DNA of 64,000 bases from Agapanthus africanus. Lineage: Eukaryota; Streptophyta; Magnoliopsida; Asparagales; Amaryllidaceae. Every line of letters begins with the position of its first letter. The first letter of the stretch is position 1. The notes under the pieces were generated by a model that was not told the DNA's origin, searched no databases, and was given only the letters and a program-made list of their open reading frames with translations. The position numbers and the translations under genes were made by a program. Where the stretch lies: positions 516,455,772-516,519,771 of the forward strand of contig JASDDO010000001.1 in assembly GCA_030015575.1 (NCBI GenBank), in the 5' to 3' direction. Positions 47,191 through 59,169 of the stretch are shown piece by piece.

Positions 47191-48350
47191 AGTTCGAGTT
47201 TAGGAATTTCACACTTCTTTCAATGCTTGGTTATGAATATCGGTGTTAAGGTAATTGGCAATAACGGGGATTAGCATGGCTAGGAAGAAATTTACAAGTC
47301 TAAGCTAGGCTTTCCTTGCTTAGTTTCTTCCTTTTGGTCCTTGTTCGTCCGTTCTTGGCTCTTAGCCCTAACCTCCAGCTAATTCAACCACAACCGGTCT
47401 AACTAGGGAATCACCGCTATCATGTAGGATAGGGTGCCGTAGTGAGCGGATTATGGTTCAATTAAAGGGAGTCCGAATTTAGATTGTTGGGCAAAGAAAG
47501 GAGTGAGAGAGATTTCATTCTCTCAAACCTTCCTTCTCCTTCCCTAACAAGTGAGAAAATTACTCACTCATTAAAAAGATTTAAAATAAAGATCAAGATA
47601 AGAAATTGCAGATTAATTCTACCACTAGATTAACAATTAAAAATTGCAGGTATTTAAAATACGATAAAAAGAATGCGAGATAAATAAATAAAAAAAAAGA
47701 CTTACTTTATTGATGACCTCTCAAAAACACGTTACAATGGAATTTAAATTTTTAGATCTAGAAATTAAAAAGAGGCATAAAAAATAAAGAGAGGCATCCT
47801 AAGAAAGGCACCCTAAAAGAGGCACACCCTTATTTGGTTTTGAGCTTTCCTATTTATAGATAGAAAAACTCTAGGTTTATATTCTGATCCATACACGAAA
47901 TTACAAAACTACCCTAAGAGAGCCGAGTCAAAGCATCGACACTGCCATCGACACGTGCATTGCACGGCCGCGGAACCGCGGCAGAAGTGCCTGTTTGGCT
48001 GCGGTTCCGCCGCCATATGGTGGAGTCTTGGATCCATCTTTTCAGGTCTTCTGCCAGTTGCTTTTATCTTCTGTTTGGTACACTTGGTTTCTCAAAAGCT
48101 CTTCTTTTCTCTTCCAGATATTCAACAGTGGACTTTTGCCTTGAACTCCGCTTGAATTGGTATGCGGCATCATGCGGATCAGTATTCATCTGTTATTGGT
48201 CATAGTCCCACATTTGTTGTGACTTTTCACGAATCTCACTGTAAAGAGCTGAGAACCTGTAACCTGCAACTATTTAGCAGACATGAATCAAAAGCGCCTA
48301 TTTATATGCAATGTGATTAAGAATGGGCGATATAATAATGCAAAAATCTG
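47191..48350. other. Unclassified repeat-like stretch, no gene
   Basis: No convincing coding frame exists. On the minus strand a TATAAATA (47851-47858) in a TCTATAAATAGGAAAG context looks like a core promoter. GCGGAACCGCGGC and GGCTGCGGTTCCGC (about 47965-47998) form a GC-rich inverted pair, reminiscent of the Copia-B leader stem. The likely nature is a fragment of another LTR in minus orientation, but I cannot name the family. Confidence 0.45.
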
Positions 48351-48354
48351 ATAT

Positions 48355-49224
48355 GAACAGGGGTCCCCTTTCACCATCTCCGAAAATCTTTTGGGAGTTT
48401 AACTCCAAACAAAAATCTCTTCTTTAGGAGTTTAACTTCAAACCAATCTTTCAGGAACTCAACTCCAAGATCCAAATTCTCAAAAGAGTTTAACCCCAAA
48501 ATCCAGATCTTTTAGGAATTTAACTCCAAATAAAAAATCCTTCTTCTTCTAGGAGTTTAACTCCAAAGTCTCTTGGGAGTTCAACTCTCAGTCCAGGGAA
48601 TACGCCCCTTTTTTCCGCTGGCGTCTAGCAGCTGAGTGCCGGGCACATGACCCACTGGCGCCCGGCGCCCACATGCAGGGTGCGTGACCCGCTGGCGCAC
48701 AGCGCCCACACGCCGGGCGCGTGATCCGCTGGCGCCCACACGCCACGTGCGTGACCCGCTGGCGCCAACGACCACGTGCTATCTCATGCGTCCTTAGGAT
48801 GCTCCACACCTCTCTTTTCCTATATGTTTCACACTCGAAACACTTCCCCGTTAGAAAAATAAATTTCTAACGAGACGCTGCCCCGCACCCCGCAAGGGGG
48901 CTGCTTGCACCCTTGCCTCCCAGCCTGCTATCTGGATAGAGGGACCACCGTAAACTCTGCAAGGCCCCCGATACGTCCAAAACACCTTCAAAACACAACA
49001 CACGCACACTGCACATTGAGTTCGCATGACCAATTTTACCCTTCAATCGGAGGTTCTCTCACTTCAAAGGCAGGAGGTAATAAACGACGGTTTAGTTCTC
49101 GGCTGCCGAAGATTCGGATCCCCACAATTAATAAACCCCAGCCTACTCTGGGCAGGTGGAATCTGTATACGCCGGATAAGCGCGTGTATTTCAATCTAAA
49201 TGGGGTGACGAAAAATACTCTACA
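48355..49224 (+). repeat. LTR remnant of Tat-D family, plus orientation (LTR-C)
   Basis: The last ~290 bases (about 48937-49224) match the inverted Tat-D LTR closely: ACTGCACATTGAGTTCGCAT, then GATTCGGATCCCCACAAT and TGGGGTGACGAAAAATAC before a TACA end. The first part has GGAGTTTAACTCCAAA repeats and GCGCCC/ACGTGCGTGACCCGCTGG words, like the Tat-D LTR. The 5' boundary is not clear, and neither a PBS nor internal sequence follows, so it is a 3' or solo LTR remnant. Confidence 0.7.
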
Positions 49225-49562
49225 ATGGCCTGCTCGGAAAGTAAGGCGTCAGCGCGCTGGATCGGCTCCCTCTGGGACACGATCTTCCCCTCCGGAAAAT
49301 TTGACGGCTTGGCCTTCGGGCAATCTGCCCTATGACACTTAGGGGCACCGGCCACTCCTCTCCTTTCGGAGGACCGACGAAGATGAATTTCTCCTTTCAC
49401 TCATGGATAGAAGAAAAGACGACCACTATCCCGACCCAGCCGTCCTACCCTTGAGCTTTTTAAAAGAAAAGTATACCCAACTCGGCTCGTCCTTATGGAT
49501 ACCCGGATAGTTCTTATAACAGAGAAAGGACAAGAGAAGCCCTAAATTAAAGAGGATTCGAT
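49225..49562. other. Orphan 338-bp segment between two LTRs
   Basis: It has mixed composition, less AT-rich than its neighbours, with no start-to-stop frame of conviction and no match to any element in the window. It may be remaining pre-insertion host DNA or a piece of another element. Confidence 0.4.
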
Positions 49563-51227
49563 TGTTCACCGCCGAAAGACCGGACCAAGACATTGGGACG
49601 CCTGGCCTGAATTTTGAGGGCAGATGCTATTTGGATTTATCCATCCACCTCTCCGAAAATACCAAGTTGATTTATGGCACTATACATGGGAGGTTTGGAC
49701 AGATGCGACCATTGTAGCAGACTTTATCAGATTCCCCCTCATTTTATGAGGGGTTTTTGTTTGTGGAGACACTCTTCCCTCCAGGCGCAAGCCTCTACAG
49801 TTAATTACGTTACCGCATTGCGATAAAAACTTTCTCCTTCTCCAGCAGTTCACTTCGTGTCGTGCGTAAAAAAATTTGTTTTGGTTACCCTTGGATTGTA
49901 TACGGAGACTAGTTTATGTCGTCGCCCGTAGGGCACGGATCAGTCCAAATCCGTGTATTTTAGATTTGGGTTTGCTTTCTTTAAGGATCGTTAATCTAGT
50001 TTGAGATTAAGATCAATTTAAATATATGAGCATTTGGGCTCAATTAGTTTAATTTAAGGACGTCACGGTCCATTATCGCCGTGTTTGGGGGCGAATATTA
50101 GTTTAAGAACATTTCGGTCCAACATTCCCATTTTGGGGACGAATGTTAGTTTAAGGATTTTTCGGTCCAACATTCCCATTTTGGGGACGAATGTTAGTTT
50201 AAGGATTTTTCGGTCCAACATTAGCATTCCCGTTTCGGGGACGAATATTAGTTTAGGGACGTTTCGGTCCAACATTCCCGTTTCGGGGACGAATGTTAGT
50301 TTAAGGACGTTTCAGTCCAACATTCCCATTTCGGGGACGAATGTTAGTTTAGGGACTTTTCGATCCAACATTCCCATTTCGGGAACGAATGTTAGTTTAG
50401 GGACTTTTCGGTCTATTATCGTCGTTTTTGAGGCAACGCGCCGTATGTACGTGTATTTGTTACGTGGCGAAGTTGACGATGTTGACATGGAATGCACCCA
50501 ATTTAGGGTGCAATCCGATTTGAGGTATGCACGTCAATTTGGAAGTGCATCAAAGAGTTGTTGGTTGTCAGGATCCGCCACCTGTCCGAAAACGTTGAGG
50601 AATTACAACAACATATATCAGAGGTGTGGAGAGATGTACACATAAACTAAATATCTTATTCAAGGGAAAAGGGGTTATGGTGATCCTGAGAATCTTTAGT
50701 CGTATTTGAGACTAAGATTAACTTAAGAGATATTGGATGAATATCATTTTGGATATCATCAATTGAGAGATCATTAGTCATGTTTAAGACTGAGATCAAT
50801 TTAGAAATTACAAGCATATGGGCTCGGTTGATTTAAAACCGAAGAGGTTTAACCTCAGCAAACTTAGCCAATTTGGGCTGAGATTGGGTTTCTATATTTA
50901 CCCAGCAGTGCTAAGCACTAAGACATACATCGCTCATGTGTGTTTCACGTGAAGCACTGAAATAGTGCTAAGCACTAATCTTTTCTGGCGCTTACGGGCT
51001 TTTCACGTGAGGCGCTACCATAGTGCTAAGCATTGTTCCCGCCAAAATTTTTGGCCAAGAGCTATTTGTTCCCTTATAAACCTTATAAAAAAGGGAAAGA
51101 AGAAAGAGAAAAAGAATTTACGGTTAGACATCACGTGTTAAACACGTGCACTTATATGCAAAGCATATAAGCGCTGAAAGAAAATAACAAAAGGCCAAAA
51201 AGGACACATGAGCACTCATATGAAAAG
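49563..51227 (-). repeat. Inverted Tat-A-family LTR (LTR-E), cut by Tekay-F
   Basis: Read on the minus strand, it ends like the Tat-A LTR. On the + strand it starts TGTTCACCGCCGAAAGAC and continues GGGCAGATGCTATTTGG and AAGTTGATTTATGGCAC, both inverted from 3680-3840. It has expanded 48-bp repeats and a block of AGTGCTAAGCACTA and CACGTGA words (50900-51050). No inverted PBS precedes it. It stops at 51227, where the Tekay-F LTR begins. Confidence 0.78.
50080..50425 (-). repeat. Expanded 48-bp repeat array in LTR-E
   Basis: About seven units carry CGGTCCAACATTCCCATTTT and GGGGACGAATGTTAGTTTA. The Tat-A LTR has only about three units of the same sequence, so copy number changes within the family. 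Confidence 0.88.
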
Positions 51228-54038
51228 TGTAACATTGTGAAAATTTAAAAATAAATAAAATTAATTAATTAAATAATAAAATATTAAATTAAAAAGTTAT
51301 TAAAATCAAATAAGACTTTTTCATAAGTAGTATGTAAAACAAATTAAATTAAAATTTTAATATGTAACATAAATAAATTATAAGGGTTTTATTGTGAAAT
51401 TTAGCTTCATTTTAATTAAAATGGCATTATATAATAATGTAGGTAGTGAGCGGTTTTTATGTAAAGTTTAGGAATTTGTGCAAATGGGAATTGATTAAGG
51501 GTGTAAGTGAAAAAGAGGTAAATTAAGGTTTAGGTTCAGAATTTTAATCACAAGATAAATAAATGGAAATGAAAATGCATGACACATCCTTCTTGCATGC
51601 ACACACACACACACAACACCTCCTCCTTGCATGAGGATGGCACCCTTTGGTCTTTGACACCTCCTACACTTCACCCTTCCCTTTTCTCATATATATCTTA
51701 TGTTCAGATCGGTAGCTAATTTAAAATCTGAAAAAAATCTAAAAAAAAAGAAAAAGAAAAAGAAAACTAAAACAAAATAAAGAAGAACAAGAGAAAGGAG
51801 AAGAAGAACTAAGCTAAGGGTTCACCATCAAGCTAGGACTAGGAGCTTGTGCATGTTGGAGGGAGTTCTTCCAGCAATTCCTTGTAGGTAAAATCTTGGA
51901 TCACTGTAGGATTTAGTTCTGTAATTAGTTTAAATTAGAAATCCAATGTCTATAATATCGTGTTTTTAAGCATAACTGAACTCTGTAGTAATCTGCTATT
52001 AGTCAGGATAAAATCAACTTAACCAAACAATACCTAAATATTGTATGTTAGATCTAGAACAAACCCTAGAAGCACGGACCAAGGGGCTCGGATTTGGGCC
52101 GGCGACCTATAGGCGAATTCCGGCGTCGCCAGATTTATGGTAGGCTTTGGGGTTTTGTGGTTTTGGGTAGGTCTCTATATCATTGTTAGGATATTTTGGT
52201 ATTGTTTAAAATAGTTAATTTAACTGTATATGGAATCTGGGGACTAATATCGTAAAAGTGATCAAGGTTTTTAAATACGACACGATAAAATCGTAACGCG
52301 TTCTGTTTTCTGTTACGAAACAGCGTTGGGTTGAATTTCAGTAAAGATAAGTGTTAGATCGTTTGCAATAGTCGTACGTAGTATAATTAGTACGTACAAC
52401 TTGTGTTTTCGTGGTTTTGCCGTATCAGAATTTAGACGTTTTCTTATACAAGTTAATTCAATGTTAGATTTGAGTGCGGGAACTTCGGAGGCCGCAAGGA
52501 AAGGAAAAGGATTGGTGATTTCCTGAGTAGTTACGACATATTCCGGTGAGTAGACTAAATATCTACCGGGGAATTGTGTAAAGATGGCGTGATACACCCG
52601 TATTTTGTTAACCTGAAAGATTTGACTTTATATGCAAAGTAAATAATATGCATTCATATATATACCTATGCATCACTATGTTAGTAGTTGTTAGAACACT
52701 GCACAATTATCGACGAGTTATGCCGCACATGCACATATTTATATGTTACACTACACCTCGTCGATATTAACATGTCACTTTTACACTTAGTAATTATCCT
52801 GTTAAATATGATTCTATCATACCTTAAACATCACTAACGGTAGTACTTTGCATAAATGACATCATGTTTCGTATTTAATTGTTCAGAGTTGATATAAGAG
52901 AAAATTGTATTGTTGAGAATTTATGGTTTTGAGTTTTCCTATACTATGGCATAAATTCGGTGATTCTTCAAATTGATATAAGATGTCCACCATGATATGT
53001 CGTTTTTATGATTTGGTTTTATTCCGGACCAAGACGGTAGGTATACGGTTACGGATTTACAGTTTTATCCAGACTGTGAGGATACAGTTGGATACATGGT
53101 AGATCCGGTCGAGACCGAGGGACAGGATAGCCGCATTTGAGGCGGGGGAGCCTAGCGAAGATACTCGATACCGGAGATAGTTATAAAACACGGCGGATAT
53201 CTAGATGATATTGACCGATGTTATTGATTACAGGATCGTTCGAGAAATGATGCCTAAGAGAAACGGAAGATTTGTGTCGATGATGGACACGGAAAGATGA
53301 ACTTTATTTGGAAACAAATGATGATGATTTCAGTTGTTGTTTTATGTGATTAGTATTATAAATTCGTGATTTTCACATGCTATCATGCATCATACTTATC
53401 CTCATCGCAATTAGTCATAGTTGTCATATTTACATTATCAGTCGTTATATGTTAATCTTATTCACTGAGTTGGCAACTCACCCCCGTTGTGCCACAGTTC
53501 CTTACAGGAATGGAGTGGACGGTTAGTAGTAGTGTAGATCCACTTTTCAGCTTTTATTGCATCTTTTGATAGGTGGGTTACATATGTAGTAACCTTCTCT
53601 TTTGGTATTTTATATGAATCTAGAATATCTCCATCAGACCCTGTATTTTGACTTAGAATGAGAGTGGTGGTTGTATGTATATTATTTGACAGATGAGATC
53701 GCTTAGTTATATTAAATGGTATTTCTTTTACTTATATCTGAGATTCTTTTGATGTCATATAAGTTGTATACTTATTTCCGCTGTTAACATTGTTGATCCC
53801 AACTAGGAATGTAACCAAACTTAATACTTTATAATCGTTTTATTATAAATTCAATAGGAAGTTACTGTAAAGATCTAAATTACTTAAAACTGTGATTTTT
53901 TACTTAAAAATTAAATTTTCATAAAAATTTCCGCAAAAAGGGTTTTGATCTTGGTGTTTGGCTTACTCGGGTTGTGTGAATATCTTGGGATACTATGCAA
54001 TCTAAGTGCCGGTCACATCCAAATTATGGGTCGTGACA
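51228..54038 (+). repeat. Tekay-F 5' LTR
   Basis: It starts TGTAACATTGTG and ends GGGTCGTGACA, five bases before the PBS, at 2811 bp. It is AT-rich and contains a short (CA)n run near 51600-51617. It shows no similarity to the Tekay-Z LTR. The other LTR is outside the window, so the start is inferred from the TG and the junction with LTR-E. Confidence 0.75.
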
Positions 54039-54042
54039 AAGT

Positions 54043-54055
54043 TGGTATCAAAGCC
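54043..54055 (+). other. Tekay-F primer binding site
   Basis: TGGTATCAAAGCC just inside the LTR matches the 3' end complement of initiator tRNA-Met with one difference from the usual TGGTATCAGAGC. Confidence 0.88.
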
Positions 54056-54316
54056 TAGGATTAACCTTACGGAATCGAGTAGTGAGTTAAGATAAGTTGA
54101 CGTGAGTCCGTGATTTAGGATGACCTTTGGTTTGATGGAGCAGGTGACTTAGGATGAGTGCAGTACCGTACGTATGTTCCGCGGTATATTTACGTTACCA
54201 TACAGAGCCTAACTAACCATAGGACGTATATCTTGATTTTTCCTTCATTTGACTCTCTGTTAATGATCGTTCCTATTCGTAAGCCTTATCAACTCTCGTT
54301 TCTTGTTCCAGTTGCT

Positions 54317-55480
54317 ATGGCTACGCGAGCTAGGCGAGCTTCAGCCAGAGATGCAGGTAGGGCGAGTCCGCCTGTGACGGCGACTGGTACACCGGACGTT
54401 CCGGCTGTGCATGAGCATGTTGATCCTCCTCCTCCAGATCGACTGACTAGGATAGAGGAGGGCATGTTAGGATTGCAGCGGGTGGTAGGGCAGTTAGCTG
54501 AGGCCACTCGAGTACAGAGATAGGATCCGGCACCTACCATGGCAGAGTCCGAGGTACAGCCCACGCAGACGGTCGCACTGGTAGACACGAGGGTGATGGA
54601 GGTATCGCTTCCAGAGTTTTTGAGGTTGAGACCTCCGGTATTTACAGGGACCGATGTAGCGGAGGATCCTCAGTCCTTTCTAGATAGGATGGCGAGGATT
54701 GGCAAATCATTGCGATTTTCTGATGCGAGGTCAGTAGAGCTGACTAGCTTTCGATTGGAAGGACTTGCACAGGAGTGGTGTGAGTCGATGGAGAGAGGGC
54801 GAAATGCTGGTCTTCCTCCGATGTCGTGGACCAGGTTCTCCGAAGTTTTTCTTGCCAGATTTCTTCCACAGAGTGTGAGGAACGCAAGAGCTAGCAGTTT
54901 TGAAGCATTGCGGAAATCTGCGAGTAAGTCGGTAGAGTATTATGATTTACGATTCACTCAGTTATCGCGATATGCTCTATACTTAGTTCTTACGGAGGAG
55001 CTTCGGGTGAAGAGGTTCATAAGGAGTTTGGATACGCAGTTGTTTCTGGCTATAGGCTCCCAGCATTTTGATACGTATGCGCAGGCCATGGATGCAGCGA
55101 TACGAGTGGAGGAGCGTTTGAGCGAGGCAGTGGTTGTTCCGGAGCCAAAGAGGAGTAGACCGATTGGGCCAATGACTAGGCAGTTTGGCAGAGGCAGGGG
55201 CAGGTACACTCCTGGACGCAGTTTCGGACGAGGTTGGAACCAGGCACAGATGTTCAGTTCATACCCCGATGATCAGCGGACCCCACTTACATGTTATAGT
55301 TGCGGACTTCCAAGGCATACGGCTAGAGGGTGTACACGCCATAGTGGGACTGTTACTCCGCAGGCTACTTTACCCCCTCCACCTTTGACGTCGATGGTTT
55401 TACTTCCTCCCCCAGTTGGCACTATGCGCCAGACAGTTGCACCACGAGGTCGAGGTTCTGCAGGACGCTTTTAGAGAGGT
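54317..55480 (+). mobile_element. Tekay-F gag
   Basis: It starts at the ATG at 54317 (MATRARRASARDAGRAS). The gag core has FLRLRPPVFTGTDVAEDPQS, FRLEGLAQEWCESMERGR and FLARFLPQSVRNARASSFEA. A basic Gly/Arg stretch and the CCHC knuckle CYSCGLPRHTARGC follow. It forms the particle. The Pro-rich tail leads into the protease region. Confidence 0.9.
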
Positions 55481-55569
55481 CGAGGAGATAGAGGTAGAGG
55501 ACGACAGGATGCGGGAAGGGGACAGGCACGAGTTTTTTCCCTGACTCCACAGGATGCCCAGGCATCCAA

Positions 55570-56109
55570 TGCAGTTGTGACAGGTACTCTTGTAGTATGT
55601 TCGTTAGATGCACATATTTTATTTGATCCCGGTTCTACACATTCTTACGTAACTTCACGCTTTGCACTTTCTCTGGGGAGAGAGTCGTCGCTGTTAGAGT
55701 TACCGCTAGTTGTGATTACTCCGGTGGGGATTCTTTTGTAGCTCGACATGTATTCAGGTCTTGTTCGGTATGTATTAGTGATAAGGATTCTTTAGTTGAT
55801 CTGATTCTCCTGGATATGTTAGATTTTGATATACTTCTCGGTATGGATTGGTTAGCCGCTTGTCATGCTTATGTAGATTGTCGGGGGAAAGCGGTTAGAT
55901 TTTGTTTTCCATGTGAACCGATCTTTGTTGTGCAGGGGGACTGTAATATAACTCCTGCCAACCTAATTTCTACTCTTTGTGCGGGACGACTCTTGAAGAA
56001 AGGTTGTCATGGGTTCTTAGCATTTTTTCAGGACTTAGAAGCCGCTGAGATTCCGTTAGACCAGGTTCCGATCGCACGAGAATTTCCGGATGTGTTTCCT
56101 GCTGAATTA
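55570..56109 (+). mobile_element. Tekay-F protease region
   Basis: HILFDPGSTHSYVTSRFA is the aspartic protease active-site region of the lineage. LDFDILLGMDWLAACHAYVD and AREFPDVFPAELPG follow and lead directly to RT in intact relatives. Tat-D interrupts between LPG and the next residues. Confidence 0.88.
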
Positions 56110-56114
56110 CCAGG
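56110..56114 (-). other. Tat-D target-site duplication, left (CCAGG)
   Basis: CCAGG is here and at 63151-63155. Removing the insert with one copy restores the conserved Tekay junction, which confirms the boundaries. Confidence 0.96.
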
Positions 56115-56499
56115 TGTATGGTGTTTTTCGTCACCCCATTGAGATGGGAATACGCGTGCACTTGTCAGGCGCATTACAGATTCCCCCTACCTAGGGTAAG
56201 CCGGGGTTTAATGATTGTGGGGATCCGAATCTCCGGCAGCCGCGGACTAAGCTGCCGTTAATTAGCCCTCGCCTTTGGAGCGAGGGAACCTCCGATTGAC
56301 GGGTTAAACTGGTCATGCGAACTCAATGTGCAGTGTTGTGTGTTTGAAGGGGTTTTGGATATATCGGGGGCCCCGTAGAGTTTTTACGGGGACAGTGTCG
56401 TGGAGTATGTGTGTGTGTATATATGTATACATATGTATATATATATGTGTATATATAAAAAGGGGGGAAAAGGCATCCAAAGGATGTGTGGGGCCAGCG

Positions 56500-56945
56500 C
56501 CAGCGCTTTGAGCGCAAGAGCGCTAGCGCACCACGTGTCAGCACGTGGGCGCTCGGGCGCTAGCGCTTTGGGCGCTAGCGCTCTGAGCGCAAGAGCGCTA
56601 GCGCGCCACGTGTCAGCACGTGGGCGCTCGGGCGCTAGTGCACTGAGCGCTAGCGTGCCACGTGTCAGCATGTGGGCGCTCGGGCGCTAGCGCTTTGGGC
56701 GCTAGCTCTCTGAGCGCAAGAACGCTAGCACACTGAGCACTAGCGCGTCTCGTGTCGGCACGTGGACGCTCGGGCACTAGCGCTTTGGGCGCTGGCGCTC
56801 TGAGCGCAAGGGCGCTAGCGCTTTGAGCGCTAGCGTGCCATGTGTCAACACGTGGGCGCTCGAGCGCTAGCGCTAGCGCACCACGTGTCAGCACGTGGGC
56901 GCTCGAGCGCTAGCGCTAGCGCACCACGTGTCAGCACGTGGGCGC
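56500..56945 (-). repeat. GCGCTAGCGC/CACGTG tandem array in Tat-D LTR
   Basis: About seven irregular units carry GCCACGTGTCAGCACGTGGG followed by GCGCTAGCGC-type palindromes. It is repeated in the other LTR at about 61940-62345. Each unit has two CACGTG G-box cores. Confidence 0.88.
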
Positions 56946-57413
56946 TCGAGCAGCAAAAGTGACTTGATCCCTACAATGGAAGTTGTACTCCCAGAAAGGA
57001 GCACTTATTATTCTGTGTGTGTGTGTGTGTGTGTGTGTGTATGAGGAGTTAAACTCCTAAGATGTTTTGAAGCTGATGAAGGGCTTCTCCCCTTAAGCCC
57101 TAGTTCTTCCCCAAAGTGGGGTTTCTGGAGATGGGTCTCCTTCTTCTTCCTTCGTTGGCCGGATCTTGAAGATCAAGAGATGTGAGATCTAAAAACATCT
57201 CTCCTTTCTGAGATCTGATGGCAGATCTGAGTTCCCCTTTGTGGGTTTTGTGGTGAAAAACTATTTAGTTTTGGAAAAGAAAGAGTAAAACTCTTAATTT
57301 AATTCAAAAAGAAATAAGAAGGTTTAGAACATTGGAGAAGGAGCAAGAGGCACAAAGAACCCTATTTTTGGGGGGGGATGAAAAATTGTATATTAGATAT
57401 TTTCATCATGTTG

Positions 57414-57422
57414 CCTTTTATA
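57414..57422 (-). promoter_or_regulatory. Candidate TATA box, Tat-D LTR
   Basis: TATAAAAGG on the minus strand is conserved in the other LTR at 62817-62825. It is in the right orientation to transcribe Tat-D. Confidence 0.6.
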
Positions 57423-57884
57423 GGCTTACATGTTTACATATAGCCCCTTGAGCTTTGCAAAATGGCATTTTGCCCATCCCATGGCTCATGTGCCATTTCT
57501 TTTTGCACATAAACCTTGGGCTTACAAGAAATTGGCTTTATGCCCATTTTGCATACATTCATGCACAAAAATTACATCAAAATTATTTGTTACATGATTT
57601 TTTTATTTTGGTATGGCGGAAGGCCGGATGCTTCGTGTTCGGGCTCGACCTAGGCATTAGCCCACTTGCTTGGGCTTGGGCCCACCTGGCTTGGGGTTGA
57701 CCTTGACTTTGACTTGGTCAACCGGGGTGCAAATTTTGACTTCAACAAAGTGCCCCCCATCAATAAATGCACACCACATATGTGAGTCGTGTGCATGAAA
57801 TTGATGGATCTTCTTTCACGTGGACGCGATTTGCCTTGGTTCCCACTTTTTGGGATGCACTGCCCTTTTTACGACATGGACGGT

Positions 57885-59130
57885 CGATGATTGACGTGTC
57901 TCCGAGACGGAGTGTCCGTGGTAGGCGTTTCCCTGGACCGGAGTGATTTGGTAGATGTGCCCCCGGCACGGAGTGTCGCTGGTCGACGTTTCCCTGAAGC
58001 GGAGTGTCGGCTGGTTGACGTGTCCCCGAGACGGAGTGTCTGCTGACTGACGTGTCCCCAAGACGGAGTGTCTGCTGGATGACGTGTCCCCGGCACGGAG
58101 TGTCTGCATTGGACATTTCCCCGGTACGGAGTGTTGCTGGTGGACGTTTCCCCGGTACGGAGTGTCTGCGTTGGACGTTTCCCCGGTACGGAGTGTCGCT
58201 GGTCGACGTTTCCCCGAGGCGGAGTGTCGGCTGGTTGACGTGTCCTCGAGGCGGAGTGTCTGTTGTTGACGTGCCCCCGGCACGGAGTATCTGCTTGACG
58301 TTTCCCCGAGGCGGAGTATCGGCTGGCTGACGTATCCCCGAGACAGAGTGTCTGTTGTCGATGTGCCCCCGGCACGGAGTGTCTGCTTGACGTTTCCCCA
58401 AGGCGGAGTATCGGCTGGTTGACGTGTCCCCGAGACGGAGTGTCTGTTGTCGATGTGCCCCCGGCACGGAGTGTCTGCTTGACGTTTCCCCGAGGCGGAG
58501 TATCGGCTGGTTGACGTGTCCCCGAGACGGAGTGTCTGTTGTCAATGTGCCCCCGGCACGGAGTGTCTGCTTGACGTTTCCCCGAGGCGTAGTATCGGCT
58601 GGTTGATGTGTCCCCGAGACAGAGTGTCTGTTGTCGATATGCCCTCGGCACGGAGTGTCTGCTTGACGTTTCCCTGAGGCGGAGTATCGGCTGGTTGACG
58701 TGTCCCCGAGACGGAGTGTCTGTTGTCGATGTGCCCCCGGCACGGAGTGTCTGCTTGACGTTTCCCCGAGGCGGAGTATCAGCTGGTTGACGTGTCCCCG
58801 AGACGGAGTATCTGTTGTCGATGTGCCCCCGGCACGGAGTGTCTGCTTGACGTTTCCCCGAGGCAGAGTATCGGCTGGTTGATGTGTCCCCGAGACGGAG
58901 TGTCTGTTGTCGATGTGCCCCTGGCACGGAGTGTCTGCTTGACGTTTCCCCGAGGCAGAGTATCGGCTGGTTGACGTATCCTCGAGACGGAGTGTCTGTT
59001 GTCGATGTGCCCCCGGCACGGAGTGTCTGCTTGACGTTTCCCCGAGGCGGAGTATCGGCTGGCTGACGTGTCCCCGAGACGGAGTGTCTGCTTGACGTTT
59101 CCCCGGCGCGGAGTGTCGCTGTTTGACGCA
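57885..59130 (-). repeat. 30-bp monomers organised as a 92-bp higher-order repeat
   Basis: About 41 monomers of 29-32 bp share a core such as CCCCGAGACGGAGTGTCTG. From about 58260 to 59090 they form roughly nine near-identical 92-bp trimers. From 57885 to 58260 the monomers are in irregular order. Because 92 is not a multiple of three, all three phases of the minus strand stay open, giving a 543-codon frame (57760-59391) of RHSVPG / TPCRGH / NVKQTLRAGG words. That frame is in Tat-D sense, but a protein role is unproven. Confidence 0.92.
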
Positions 59131-59169
59131 AAGGTCGATGTTGGAATTGGTTGGTTTGATTTGTTTGAT

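Larger units (their letters stand above)
56115..57747 (-). repeat. Tat-D 3' LTR
   Basis: It matches 61463-63150. From the left it holds an LTR-end block shared with LTR-C, an array of GCGCTAGCGC and CACGTGTCAGCACGTG words (56500-56945), a GT microsatellite (57011-57040), and a minus-strand TATAAAAGG (57414-57422). It ends TTGACTTCAACA on the + strand. Confidence 0.93.

Noticed and set aside
48905-49342. 145-codon plus-strand frame
   Set aside because: It runs through the end of an LTR remnant into the orphan segment and has no recognisable domain.
49225-49562. Organelle DNA insertion
   Set aside because: The composition suggested it, but I recognise no plastid or mitochondrial gene in any frame.
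57885-59130. CRISPR-like array
   Set aside because: Monomers are contiguous and variable in order with no unique spacers. This is a eukaryotic tandem repeat inside an LTR element.
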